In this document: piece after piece, positions 1-7,417 of the stretch
Numbering within the stretch: position 1 is the stretch's first letter
How the letters are laid out: each line of letters begins with the position of its first letter
DNA from: JAWWPY01 sp964412845
GTDB lineage: Bacteria > Actinomycetota > Actinomycetes > Streptosporangiales > Streptosporangiaceae
DNA: 35,189 nt
Assembly: GCA_964412845.1 (NCBI GenBank)
Contig: CAYPQM010000067.1
Location: 1 to 35,189 of the forward strand
Direction of reading: 5' to 3'
Position numbers and translations under genes: made by a program
The notes under the pieces: generated by a model
Seen by the model: only the letters and a program-made list of their open reading frames with translations
Told to the model about the DNA's origin: nothing
Databases searched by the model: none

Positions 1-462
1 GACCCTGCGCTCGATCTCCTCGTCAGGTGCGCCCGGCTGCCCGAGCGCCACAACTGCCCTCGCGTAGTCCGCCGTCTGGAGCAGCCCAGGGACGAACTGG
101 ACCTCATAGAGCCTGATCAGCGCCGCCGACTCCTCCAGGCCTACATAGACCTGAAACCAATCTGGCAGAACATCTCCGTACTGGTGCCACCAACCGGGAG
201 TGTTGGCCTCCCGAGCTAGCGCGACGAGCGTGTCACGCTCCGCTATGTCGGCAACGCCGTACATTTCAAGCAGGTCGACAACATCTCGCTCTTTGAAGCC
301 GACTCGCCCAAGCTCCATGCGGCTGATCTTGGAGCCGGATGCACGGATCCTGTATCCGGCGTCCTCGCGGGTGATTCCCTGAGCCTCGCGCAACCTTCGC
401 AGCTGGGAGCCGAGAAGGATACGGAGGACCGTTGGGCCGCTCCCCGGTTGAACTGAGATCAC
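1..462 (-). CDS. XRE-family helix-turn-helix regulator with DUF5753-like C-terminal part (partial)
   Basis: The reverse strand reads through the window edge, so the C-terminus is missing (about 154 codons are visible). The N-terminal third is a lambda-repressor-like HTH: LGSQLRRLREAQGITRED, then SKISRMELGRV. It is followed by a linker and by LIRLYEVQFVPGLLQTADYA, the hallmark of the DUF5753 domain in actinomycete XRE regulators. I chose the GTG at 462 because a GGGGGG Shine-Dalgarno-like tract lies about 6 nt upstream. An ATG at 480 is in frame, but its AGGGGA touches the start codon. Members of this family are usually paired with RsbW-like ATP-binding proteins and often DUF397 proteins, and they affect development and antibiotic production in Streptomyces. 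The divergent neighbour here fits the pairing. Its target is unknown. Confidence 0.85.
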   Translation of the reverse strand, partial: MISVQPGSGPTVLRILLGSQLRRLREAQGITREDAGYRIRASGSKISRMELGRVGFKERDVVDLLEMYGVADIAERDTLVALAREANTPGWWHQYGDVLPDWFQVYVGLEESAALIRLYEVQFVPGLLQTADYARAVVALGQPGAPDEEIERRV

Positions 463-529
463 TTTCAACCCCCCACACATTCCCCTAAGCGTTCCGTCTG
501 CCACTCCTCCCGTTGAGCTCCCGACGGCT

Positions 530-564
530 CGCACGTGCGGGCGTCACTTTCATCTGCACGTGCA
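530..564. promoter_or_regulatory. Two GCACGTGC palindromes 25 bp apart in a divergent control region
   Basis: CGCACGTGCG at 530-539 and TGCACGTGCA at 555-564 are both perfect 10-bp palindromes sharing the core GCACGTGC, with centres exactly 25 bp apart. They lie between the XRE regulator and the ATP-binding protein. A further inverted repeat, CCTTGC-4 nt-GCAAGG, is at 570-585, followed by a TATACA -10-like box at 586-591. Binding by the XRE protein is an inference. Confidence 0.5.
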
Positions 565-625
565 TCCGGCCTTGCGCTTGCAAGGTATACAGGGGATGAT
601 AGCGCTTGCGCCGCAGGTGCACGAC

Positions 626-1207
626 ATGCCAGCAAAGACAGACGGGAACCCGATGAACGGACACCGGGCGGCCTCGCCAGTCACGACGGAGGTCATGAGC
701 GTGAGCCATGACTGGCTCCGTACTCCGAGCGGGCCCGCCAGAACGAGCCACGCGGGCCCCACGCTCGCGTCGGTGCCAGCGATGAACGGGTCCATCGCCA
801 GCCAGCCCGCCGCGACCTGCGAGCTTGGGCCTTCCCCCGCGTCGGTCAAGCTCGGCCGCGACTTCACCAGGAGCACCCTGCGGGCCTGGGGCATGACTGA
901 CATGACCGATCTGGCCGAACTTGTCGTCTCTGAGCTGGTCACCAACGCGCTGCGGCACGGGATCCCATCCGCCCGGCACCTCACCGGCGATTGCCCGGTC
1001 CGGCTGAAGTTGCTCGGCCAGGCCCCTTACCTGATGTGCATGGTGACCGATCCCGGAGCCGAGATCCCGGTGCTCCGCGAGTCAGGAGCCTTCGCCGAGT
1101 CCGGCCGCGGCCTGCATGTGGTGGAATCCTGCTGCGTCCGGTGGGGCTGGCACCTGCTCGACGGCGGCGGCAAGGTCGTCTGGGCCCTGCTCCGCCCCGA
1201 GGCCTGA
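626..1207 (+). CDS. RsbW-like ATP-binding protein (HATPase_c_2 family)
   Basis: The conserved part begins around SVKLGRDFTRSTLRAWGM and contains the N-box helix ELVVSELVTNALRHG. It ends in a G-box-like ESGRGLHVVESCCVRWGW stretch, as in the short Streptomyces ATP-binding proteins related to anti-sigma kinases. About 70 poorly conserved residues precede the fold. Start choice is uncertain: GTG 560, ATG 596 (only 4 nt after a TATACA box), ATG 626, ATG 653 and ATG 695 (GGAGG only 2 nt upstream) are all in frame. Divergent pairing with the XRE/DUF5753 gene is the classic arrangement. The role is likely regulatory, by nucleotide-dependent protein binding. No partner anti-sigma antagonist is visible. 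Confidence 0.8.
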   Translation: MPAKTDGNPMNGHRAASPVTTEVMSVSHDWLRTPSGPARTSHAGPTLASVPAMNGSIASQPAATCELGPSPASVKLGRDFTRSTLRAWGMTDMTDLAELVVSELVTNALRHGIPSARHLTGDCPVRLKLLGQAPYLMCMVTDPGAEIPVLRESGAFAESGRGLHVVESCCVRWGWHLLDGGGKVVWALLRPEA

Positions 1208-1243
1208 GCCCGGCCCAGCACTGGCCGTCACTGGCCCCGTCGG

Positions 1244-1356
1244 GGCCGTCTCACCTGGCCTTGTCCCGGCCGTGAAACCTGCTCCTGCGCTGGCCGTCTC
1301 AGCTGGCCTGTCCCGGCCGTGAAAACTTGCTCCAGCGCTGGCCGTCTCAGCTGGCC
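1244..1356. repeat. 48-bp direct tandem repeat, 2.3 copies
   Basis: Units start with GGCCGTCTC at 1244, 1292 and 1340, a constant 48-bp period. Copies 1 and 2 differ by a few substitutions and one compensating insertion/deletion pair. The third copy stops after about 17 bp. It lies in the 294-bp non-coding gap between the ATP-binding protein and the small membrane protein. No open frame with sensible codon use covers it. Confidence 0.85.
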
Positions 1357-1501
1357 CGCGCGGGCTCTTTCCGTGCGCCCGCACGGCGGTAATTGGTCTA
1401 GGCAAAGGTGACTCACAAAGCTAGGCTCGTGGGCGCCGTCGGCCCGGCGATGGCTAGGTGGCAGAGCAGCGCGCCTATCGGAGAACGCGTGAGGAGCAGG
1501 C

Positions 1502-1993
1502 ATGTACGAGCCCTACCCGTCGGGCGGGCAGACTCCTGAGCCGCAGCGGCCAGGGCCGCCCCCGCCGCCGGTGGTGAATGCGGTCAGGCTCATGTACGCA
1601 GGTGCCGTGCTGACTGCGGTGGTCCTGGTGGTGTCCCTGTTGACCGTGGCCAGCATCAGGACCGCGGTGCATAACGCATACCCGAGCTACTCAGCCAGCA
1701 AGGTGCGCGCGGCGGCTACGGCGGTGGTGGCCATCGACGTGTTCATCCAGGTCATCACCATTGGCTTCTGGCTCTGGATGGCCGTGGCGAACAAGGCAGG
1801 CAAGAGCTGGGCCCGGATCATCTCGACCGTTCTGTTCGGCCTGAATACCCTGTTCGTCCTGCTGAGCTTCGTGCGGCCGCACGCGAGCCTCGGCTCGGTG
1901 CTCGACCTGGTGATCTGGCTGGTCGGCCTGTTCGTCGTCATCCTGCTGTGGCGGAAGGAATCCAGCGGGTACTTCGCGCCCGGGCCATCCTGA
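1502..1993 (+). CDS. Small four-helix membrane protein, function unknown
   Basis: This 163-residue protein has a Pro-rich cytoplasmic-looking N-terminus of about 24 residues, then four hydrophobic segments at about residues 29-51, 74-96, 104-121 and 129-147. It ends in a short charged tail. A GAGGAG Shine-Dalgarno sequence sits about 5 nt before the ATG. The layout resembles small actinobacterial DUF-type membrane proteins with a proline-rich head, but I recognise no catalytic motif and assign no function. It stands alone, with the 48-bp repeat region upstream and a convergent ROK regulator downstream. Confidence 0.75.
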   Translation: MYEPYPSGGQTPEPQRPGPPPPPVVNAVRLMYAGAVLTAVVLVVSLLTVASIRTAVHNAYPSYSASKVRAAATAVVAIDVFIQVITIGFWLWMAVANKAGKSWARIISTVLFGLNTLFVLLSFVRPHASLGSVLDLVIWLVGLFVVILLWRKESSGYFAPGPS

Positions 1994-2021
1994 CGCCGCG
2001 AGCCCACCCGGGACCCGCAGC

Positions 2022-2045
2022 GCCGGCGCCGGCTCAGGCGCCGGC
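2022..2045. terminator. Hairpin between convergent genes
   Basis: GCCGGCGCC, a 6-nt loop, then GGCGCCGGC form a perfect 9-bp stem just after the membrane-protein gene. It overlaps the stop codon of the convergent ROK gene. There is no T-tract, so it is at best a Rho-independent-like structure working in both directions. Confidence 0.4.
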
Positions 2046-3416
2046 CGCCTGGAAGCGGGCTGGCCCGGACTCATCCAGGTCCGTCCCGTCGGCCGCGCCA
2101 TCCTGACCCGCCGGTCCCCCGGCGGGCAGGGTCGCGGTCAGCTGCCGCCAGGCGAGTTCCGCGCCGGCCGCCAGGCAGCCGTCGACGACCGCGTCGGTGC
2201 CCAGCGCGCTGACCCGCACCTCGGGCATGACGGGCGCGATCAGCCGGAGTTCGCGGGTCACCGCCTCGGCGAAACCTGGTGCCTGGCCGATCCCGCCGCC
2301 GAGCACGACGAGCGCCGGGTCCACGATGGTCACCACCGAGCACAGCACCCGCGCGACCAGCAGTGCTTCCTCGGCCACCACGGCCGCGGCCCGCTCATCG
2401 CCGGCCGCCGCCGCGGTGAACACCCGGCGGGCCGAGACCGGCCCCCGCATCCCGGCCCGGCGCGCGGCCCGGACCACGGCTGACGCCGAAGCCGCGGCCT
2501 CCAGCGAGCCTCGCCTGCGGGCGTCCTGGTGGTCGGTGCCGTGGCCGCCGGACATCGGCATGAAGGCGATCTCGCCCGCCACGCCGTGCACGCCGCGGTG
2601 CAGCCGGCCGCCGATGACCAGGCCCATGCCGATGCCGCTGCCCACCGACACGAAGGCGAAGCTGTCGGTGCGCCTGCCGTGACCGTGGGCGCGTTCGGCC
2701 AGCGCCGCCGCGTCCACGTCGTTCTCGACGACCAGCGACTGGCCGAACGCCTCCCGCAGGCCGGCCAGCACGGCCGGCCGGTCCCAGCCCGGCAGACCGC
2801 CGGTGAGCGCCATGGAGTTGCGCCGCGGATCGTAGACACCTGGGCTGCCGATCACCGTCTGGGTGATAACTGGCCTGGTCAGGCCGGCCGACGCGCACAG
2901 CTCATCGGCGAGCCGGGTCAGCTCCGCCACCCGGCCGCGGACGCTGGAGGCGCGTGACCTGGCGGAAGATCGGGCCCGGACGTCGCCGGCCAGGTCGGCG
3001 AGCGCCCCCCGAACGTACTGGTGCCCGATGTCGAGGCCGAGGACGAATCCGGCATCCGGCCGGATCTCGTACAGCCGCGCGGACCGGCCCGGCAGGCCGG
3101 TGCGCTGCCCGGCGATCCGGATCAGCCCAGCCCGCTCGACCGTGGCGAGCGCACCGGACACGGTCGGCTTGGACAACCCGGACAGCCGGGCGAGTTCCGC
3201 ACGGGAGCACTGGCCCAGGTCCCGGATGTGGCCGAGCAGCAGTTGCTCGTTAAGCGCCCGGATGAGCTGCGGACGCGCGGCCGACCGGCCGCCGCCGTGC
3301 CCTCGCGGCACGCCCAGGCCAAACGGATCGCCGCCGCCACTGCCGGGCTGCGCCGGTGGCTCAGCCGCAGCGGCATCGCCTGACGTGCCACCCGACATGC
3401 CAGCCGAGACCGTCAC
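2034..3416 (-). CDS. ROK-family transcriptional repressor (NagC/XylR type)
   Basis: The protein has an N-terminal winged HTH (CSRAELARLSGLSKPTVS, then VERAGLIR) followed by a ROK sugar-kinase-like domain with VLGLDIGHQYVRGAL, VENDVDAAALAE, GSGIGMGLVIGG and VLGGGIG. The zinc motif CxCGxxGC of classic ROK proteins is absent; its place holds DARRRGSLEAA. I start at GTG 3416 because GGAGG lies 5 nt upstream; ATG 3461 is in frame but has no ribosome site. It is transcribed away from the sugar operon that begins 300 bp to its right and almost certainly controls it through the palindrome at 3625-3647. The inducer is probably a sugar or sugar phosphate handled by that operon. Confidence 0.9.
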   Translation of the reverse strand: MTVSAGMSGGTSGDAAAAEPPAQPGSGGGDPFGLGVPRGHGGGRSAARPQLIRALNEQLLLGHIRDLGQCSRAELARLSGLSKPTVSGALATVERAGLIRIAGQRTGLPGRSARLYEIRPDAGFVLGLDIGHQYVRGALADLAGDVRARSSARSRASSVRGRVAELTRLADELCASAGLTRPVITQTVIGSPGVYDPRRNSMALTGGLPGWDRPAVLAGLREAFGQSLVVENDVDAAALAERAHGHGRRTDSFAFVSVGSGIGMGLVIGGRLHRGVHGVAGEIAFMPMSGGHGTDHQDARRRGSLEAAASASAVVRAARRAGMRGPVSARRVFTAAAAGDERAAAVVAEEALLVARVLCSVVTIVDPALVVLGGGIGQAPGFAEAVTRELRLIAPVMPEVRVSALGTDAVVDGCLAAGAELAWRQLTATLPAGGPAGQDGAADGTDLDESGPARFQAAGA

Positions 3417-3610
3417 CGCCACCTCCGCCACCATCCTTCCGTATCGCCGCAGCGGGCGCATCAGGTAATCCGCCGGCCGGGACCCCGCCGGCCGGCGCTG
3501 ATCCCGCCCGCCGACGGCGCCGGAGCCGCCGCCCCAGGGCCGATCCAGCCAGGCCGCATCACCCCGGCGGCGCGGCCTGGCACCGGGCCGGCAAAGTTCC
3601 GCGGACTGTC

Positions 3611-3647
3611 TTGTCGACCTCTATTAGTTAGGATACTGTCCTAACTA
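3611..3647 (+). promoter_or_regulatory. Promoter with overlapping ROK-type operator for the sugar operon
   Basis: TAGTTAGGA (3625-3633), a 5-bp spacer and TCCTAACTA (3639-3647) form a perfect 9+9 bp inverted repeat, AT-rich against its surroundings. The AGTTAGGA/TCCTAACT form resembles operators reported for actinobacterial ROK repressors. A candidate promoter, TTGTCG (3611-3616) and TACTGT (3634-3639) with 17-bp spacing, places the operator over the -10 box, so binding would block initiation. Confidence 0.7.
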
Positions 3648-3715
3648 TCTCGCGCAAGGATGCGTTTCTCCAGCCCCCCATCAGGTCGATCGTCTCCCCT
3701 GTCAGGTAGGTCGTA

Positions 3716-4678
3716 GTGGGCCCATCCCCGGTCGTTCTCGGACTCGACTTCGGTGGCACGAAGATCGCCATGGCGGTCTGCGAACCATCCGGAGACCGGC
3801 TCGGGGCAGCGACCGTGGGCAGCGGCGGCGAGCTGGGCGCACGGGCCAGCTTCGAGCGGGGCATCACCGCCGCCCGCGACCTGCTGGCCGAGGTGGCGCC
3901 CGGCCGGGAGCTGGCCGCCGTCGGCGTGTCCACCTTCGGGATCCCCTTTGACGACCGGGTCGAGCTGGCCCCGGCGATCAGCGGCTGGGACACGCTCGCG
4001 CTGGGCCGCGAGCTGCGGGCCGCCTTCGCCGGGGCGCAGGTCCGGATGGCCACCGACGCGAAGGCGGCGGCCCAGGCTGAGGCGCGCTGGGGTGCGCTGG
4101 CCGGCTGCGACCCCGCCGTCTACCTCAATCTCGGCACCGGGCTGTCGGCCGCCATCGTGCTCGGCGGCCAGGTGCTCGGCGGCGCCAACGGCGCGGCCGG
4201 CGAGATCGGGTACAACCTCCGCGCGATCTCCGATGTGGGGATCGCGCTGGGTTCCCGGGTCCCGCTGGAAGACATGGTCAGCGGGCAGGCGCTGGCCCGG
4301 CGCGCCATCGCCGGAACCGCAGCTGACATCTTCCTGGCCGCCGCGGCCGATCCGCGGCTCGACGCCCTGGTCACCGAGTTCGTCGCTGAGCTCGCCTTCC
4401 ACGTGGTCAACCTCGCGATCTGCGTGGACCCGGAGCGGATCGCCGTGGGCGGCGGCATGGTCCGCTCGTGGGATCGTCTCCAGCCCAGCCTGCACCGCGC
4501 CCTCAGCGCGGGCGTCCCGTTCCCGCCTGAGCTGGTCGTCGCCCGCTACCCGGCCGATGCGCCGCTGATCGGCGCGGTGGCGCTCGCCATCGACGCCGCC
4601 GGGCCAGGTGTCGGCGCTGTGGCCGACACCCAGGTCACTACCGTCCTACCAACACTCAGTGAAAGGCTTCCGTCATGA
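3716..4678 (+). CDS. ROK-family sugar kinase
   Basis: This 320-residue protein has the ROK/ASKHA phosphate-binding start VVLGLDFGGTKIAMAV, a sugar-binding/catalytic segment containing ATDAKAAAQAEARWG (putative catalytic Asp), LGTGLSAAIVLGG, GANGAAGEIGYN and IAVGGGMV. The Cys-rich zinc motif and the GEIGH histidine are missing (GEIGYN), so it is a zinc-free ROK variant. The GTG start is preceded by AGGTAGG. The stop overlaps the ATG of the binding-protein gene (ATGA). As first gene of the operon it probably phosphorylates the imported sugar, or a monosaccharide released from it, in the cytoplasm. Glucokinase- or hexosamine-kinase-like specificity cannot be read from the sequence. Confidence 0.85.
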   Translation: MGPSPVVLGLDFGGTKIAMAVCEPSGDRLGAATVGSGGELGARASFERGITAARDLLAEVAPGRELAAVGVSTFGIPFDDRVELAPAISGWDTLALGRELRAAFAGAQVRMATDAKAAAQAEARWGALAGCDPAVYLNLGTGLSAAIVLGGQVLGGANGAAGEIGYNLRAISDVGIALGSRVPLEDMVSGQALARRAIAGTAADIFLAAAADPRLDALVTEFVAELAFHVVNLAICVDPERIAVGGGMVRSWDRLQPSLHRALSAGVPFPPELVVARYPADAPLIGAVALAIDAAGPGVGAVADTQVTTVLPTLSERLPS

Positions 4679-6333
4679 GACGCCTCAAGGCAATCGGGGC
4701 CCTCGCCGCAGCCGGCCTGCTCGCGGCCGCCTGCAGTTCCGGCTCCGGTACTAAGAGCAACACGTCGGCAAAGAGCGTAGTCACCATCTCCAACGAGAAC
4801 GGCGCCCTCTGGACCTGCGGATTCAGCCCCTTCAACGGCTCGGACACCCTGCTGTCCGTCGGGTTCGTCTACGAGCCGCTCGTCTTCGTCAACCCGCTGC
4901 AGAACGGCAAGACCACACCCATGCTCGCGACCTCCTGGAAGTGGGGGGCGGGCAACAAGTCGCTCACGTTCACCATCCGCAAGGGGGTCAAGTTCAGCGA
5001 TGGCAAGCCGCTGACCCCCGCCGACGTGGTGTTCACCTTCAACCTGATCAAGAAGTACCCCGCCCTGGACCTGGCCGGGGTGTGGTCGGTGCTGTCCGGC
5101 GTCAGCGCGACCGGGTCTGACCAGGTGACCATGACCTTCAACACGGCGGCGGTGCCCTTCTTCTACTACATCGCCGACCAGACCCCGATCGTGCCGGCGC
5201 ACATCTGGTCCAAGATCGCGAACCCGGTGACCTTCACCAACGCCCACCCCGTGGGCACGGGTCCCTACCAGGTGAATCCCTGCACCAACGCGAACATCAC
5301 CTACACCGCCAACCCGCACTACTGGCAGCCGGGGAAGCCGAACATCAAGAAGGTGGAGTACCCGGCATACACCAGCAATAACACCGCCAACGACCAGCTG
5401 GCGACCGGCCAGGCGCAGTGGGGCTCCCAGTACATCCCGGCCATCAAGGAGTTCTACACCTCCAAGAACCCGGCCTTCCACTACTGGTTCCCGCCGACCG
5501 TGAACGTCTCGCTGATCCCGAACCTGAAGAACTCCCTGCTGGCCAACGTCAAGGTCCGCCAGGCCATGTCGTACGCGATCGACCGGGCCAAGGTCTCCAC
5601 GATTGGCGAGTCCGGATACGAGCCGCCCGCGAACCAGGCCGGCATTGTCACGCCGACGTTCACCAGCTGGCTCGACACCTCGCTGACCAGCAAGTACAAC
5701 TACAGCTACAACCCAGCGAAGGCGAAGCAGGTACTGGCCTCGGCCGGCTTCAAGATGGGCTCCGACGGCATCATGGCGAATTCGGCAGGCCAGAAACTCT
5801 CCTTCTCCGTGATCAACATCGGCGACTATTCCGACTGGGTCGCCTCGATGCAGGTGATCACTCAGAACCTCAAGGCGGTCGGCATCGCGCTGAAGCCCGA
5901 CAACCTGACCAACACGGCCTTCGACGCTGCCTTGTACGCAGGCAAATACCAGCTCGCCTACTACGACCAGCAGACCTTCGGCCCGGGCCCCTACTACGAG
6001 CTCCGGAACTGGCTGGACTCGGCCAACACGGCCCCGATCGGCAAGCTGGCCGCCTCCAACTTCGAGCGGTACAGCAACCCGGCCACTGACACGCTGATCC
6101 ACTCCTACGCCGCGACCACCAGCACGGTGGTGCAGCACTCGGTCGTCAACCAGCTGGAGCAGGTCATGCTGAGCGAGCTGCCCATCATCCCGGTCGTGGA
6201 AGCGGTGGACTGGTACCAGTACGACACCTCCAACCTCACCGGATGGCCCACGCCCAGCAACCCCTACGCCCAGCCGGCCGCGTATGCCTATCCGGACATG
6301 GAGCAGGTGCTGCTGAACCTCAAGGCGAAGTGA
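4675..6333 (+). CDS. ABC transporter substrate-binding lipoprotein, family 5 (DppA/OppA fold)
   Basis: The 552-residue protein begins with a lipoprotein signal: MRRLK, a hydrophobic stretch, then LLAAAC with the lipidated Cys at residue 20 and a Ser/Gly/Thr linker. The mature part has family-5 features: FVYEPLVFVNP, an ATSWKW segment, VKFSDGKPLTPADVVFTFNLIKK, HPVGTGPYQV and VRQAMSYAIDRAKV. Family-5 proteins carry peptides, nickel or, in several lineages, oligosaccharides such as cellobiose and chitobiose. The flanking sugar kinases and GH4 enzyme argue for an oligosaccharide here. Its start overlaps the ROK kinase stop, implying translational coupling. Confidence 0.92.
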   Translation: MRRLKAIGALAAAGLLAAACSSGSGTKSNTSAKSVVTISNENGALWTCGFSPFNGSDTLLSVGFVYEPLVFVNPLQNGKTTPMLATSWKWGAGNKSLTFTIRKGVKFSDGKPLTPADVVFTFNLIKKYPALDLAGVWSVLSGVSATGSDQVTMTFNTAAVPFFYYIADQTPIVPAHIWSKIANPVTFTNAHPVGTGPYQVNPCTNANITYTANPHYWQPGKPNIKKVEYPAYTSNNTANDQLATGQAQWGSQYIPAIKEFYTSKNPAFHYWFPPTVNVSLIPNLKNSLLANVKVRQAMSYAIDRAKVSTIGESGYEPPANQAGIVTPTFTSWLDTSLTSKYNYSYNPAKAKQVLASAGFKMGSDGIMANSAGQKLSFSVINIGDYSDWVASMQVITQNLKAVGIALKPDNLTNTAFDAALYAGKYQLAYYDQQTFGPGPYYELRNWLDSANTAPIGKLAASNFERYSNPATDTLIHSYAATTSTVVQHSVVNQLEQVMLSELPIIPVVEAVDWYQYDTSNLTGWPTPSNPYAQPAAYAYPDMEQVLLNLKAK

Positions 6334-6339
6334 CCTGGT

Positions 6340-6368
6340 GCGTGCCCGGGGCTCAGCCCCGGGCACGC
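6340..6368 (+). terminator. Strong intra-operon hairpin after the binding-protein gene
   Basis: A perfect 12-bp GC stem (6340-6351 with 6357-6368) closes on the 5-nt loop CTCAG, only 7 nt after the stop codon. There is no T-tract. Placed between a binding protein and its permeases, such hairpins usually give partial termination or protect the 3' end of the upstream message, so the binding protein is made in excess. The position fits that role. Confidence 0.65.
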
Positions 6369-6406
6369 CCCGGCCCGTCCGGACCGACCGCACGAAGGAG
6401 CCGACC

Positions 6407-6430
6407 ATGACCACGAGGAGACGAGCTTGA
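6407..6430 (+). CDS. Possible 7-codon leader ORF coupled to the permease start
   Basis: ATG at 6407 with a strong GAAGGAG 6 nt upstream encodes MTTRRRA and stops at a TGA that overlaps the TTG start of the permease (TTGA). The three Arg codons AGG-AGA-CGA are rare in such genomes, but they also form the GAGGAG ribosome site of the permease. It may be a translational-coupling device or simply a chance ORF. Confidence 0.35.
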   Translation: MTTRRRA

Positions 6431-7413
6431 GATTCGCGCTCCGCCGCCTCGGCTTCTTCGTGTTCACCCTGTGGGCGGCGCTGACCATCAATTTCCTGCT
6501 CCCGCGGCTGATGCCCGGCAACCCCGCGCTCGCCATGCTGTCCAAGTTCCACGGGCAGATCGGCCCGGGGACGCTGAAGGCCCTGGACATCCTGTTCGGG
6601 GTCAACACCCACCAGAGCCTGCCCGCGCAGTACGTCAGCTACCTGCACCAGGTCGTGACGGGCAATTTCGGGACGTCGCTGGACTTCTACCCGAAGTCGG
6701 TCACCTCGGTCATCGGCGGCGCGATCTGGTGGACGCTCGCCCTGGTCGGCATCACCACGGTCCTCGCCTTCGTGCTCGGCACCGGCCTCGGCATACTCGC
6801 CGCGTGGCGCCGCGGCGGACGGCTGGACAGCATCATGCCGCCGGTGTTCGTGATCACGTCCGCCGTCCCGTACTTCTGGGTCGGCATGGTGCTCGTGCTG
6901 ATCTTCGGGATCAGCCTGCACTGGCTGCCTTACCTGGGCGGCTACTACGTCTCGACCGACACCCCGTCGGTGTCGCTCAGCTACATCGGAGACGTGCTCT
7001 CGCACGCTGTGCTGCCCGCTGCAGCGCTCCTGATCACCACGATCGGCACCTGGATCCTGACCATGCGCAACACCATGATCACCACCCTGGCCGAGGACTA
7101 CGTGCGGATGGCCCGGGCCAAGGGACTGCCTGGCCGGCGCATCATGTTCGACTACGCGGCACGTAACGCGATCCTGCCCAACCTCACCGGCTTCGCCATG
7201 TCCCTGGGGTTCGTGGTCAGCGGCGCCATCCTGATCGAGTACGTGTTCAACTACCCCGGCGTCGGCTTCATGCTGCTCCAGGCCGTGCAGGGCGAGGACT
7301 TCCCGCTGATGCAGGCCCTGTTCCTGCTCATCACGCTCGCGGTGCTGCTGGCGATCCTGCTCGCCGACATCGCCACCGCGCTGCTGGACCCGCGCACCAG
7401 GACGGCGGGCTAG
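6427..7413 (+). CDS. ABC transporter permease, DppB/OppB type
   Basis: The 328-residue protein has an N-terminal membrane helix (about residues 8-30), the family's MPGNPALAM segment, a periplasmic region, then a five-helix core. The EAA-type coupling loop MARAKGLPGRRIMFDYAARNAILPN follows the fourth core segment. The end has the typical IEYVFNYPGVG box. The start is TTG at 6427 with GAGGAG 6 nt upstream; the better-looking ATG at 6407 runs into a stop after seven codons. It forms the inner-membrane channel with the next gene. Confidence 0.92.
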   Translation: MRFALRRLGFFVFTLWAALTINFLLPRLMPGNPALAMLSKFHGQIGPGTLKALDILFGVNTHQSLPAQYVSYLHQVVTGNFGTSLDFYPKSVTSVIGGAIWWTLALVGITTVLAFVLGTGLGILAAWRRGGRLDSIMPPVFVITSAVPYFWVGMVLVLIFGISLHWLPYLGGYYVSTDTPSVSLSYIGDVLSHAVLPAAALLITTIGTWILTMRNTMITTLAEDYVRMARAKGLPGRRIMFDYAARNAILPNLTGFAMSLGFVVSGAILIEYVFNYPGVGFMLLQAVQGEDFPLMQALFLLITLAVLLAILLADIATALLDPRTRTAG

Positions 7414-7417
7414 AGCC

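Noticed and set aside
1393..1427. Possible promoter TTGGTC ... TAGGCT before the small membrane protein
   Set aside because: The spacing is 23 bp, too long for a standard sigma factor, and no alternative pair fits better.
2863..3468. Forward-strand open frame opposite the ROK regulator
   Set aside because: It is a shadow of the regulator gene with Arg/Pro/Ala-rich nonsense composition; the reverse strand carries the HTH and ROK motifs.
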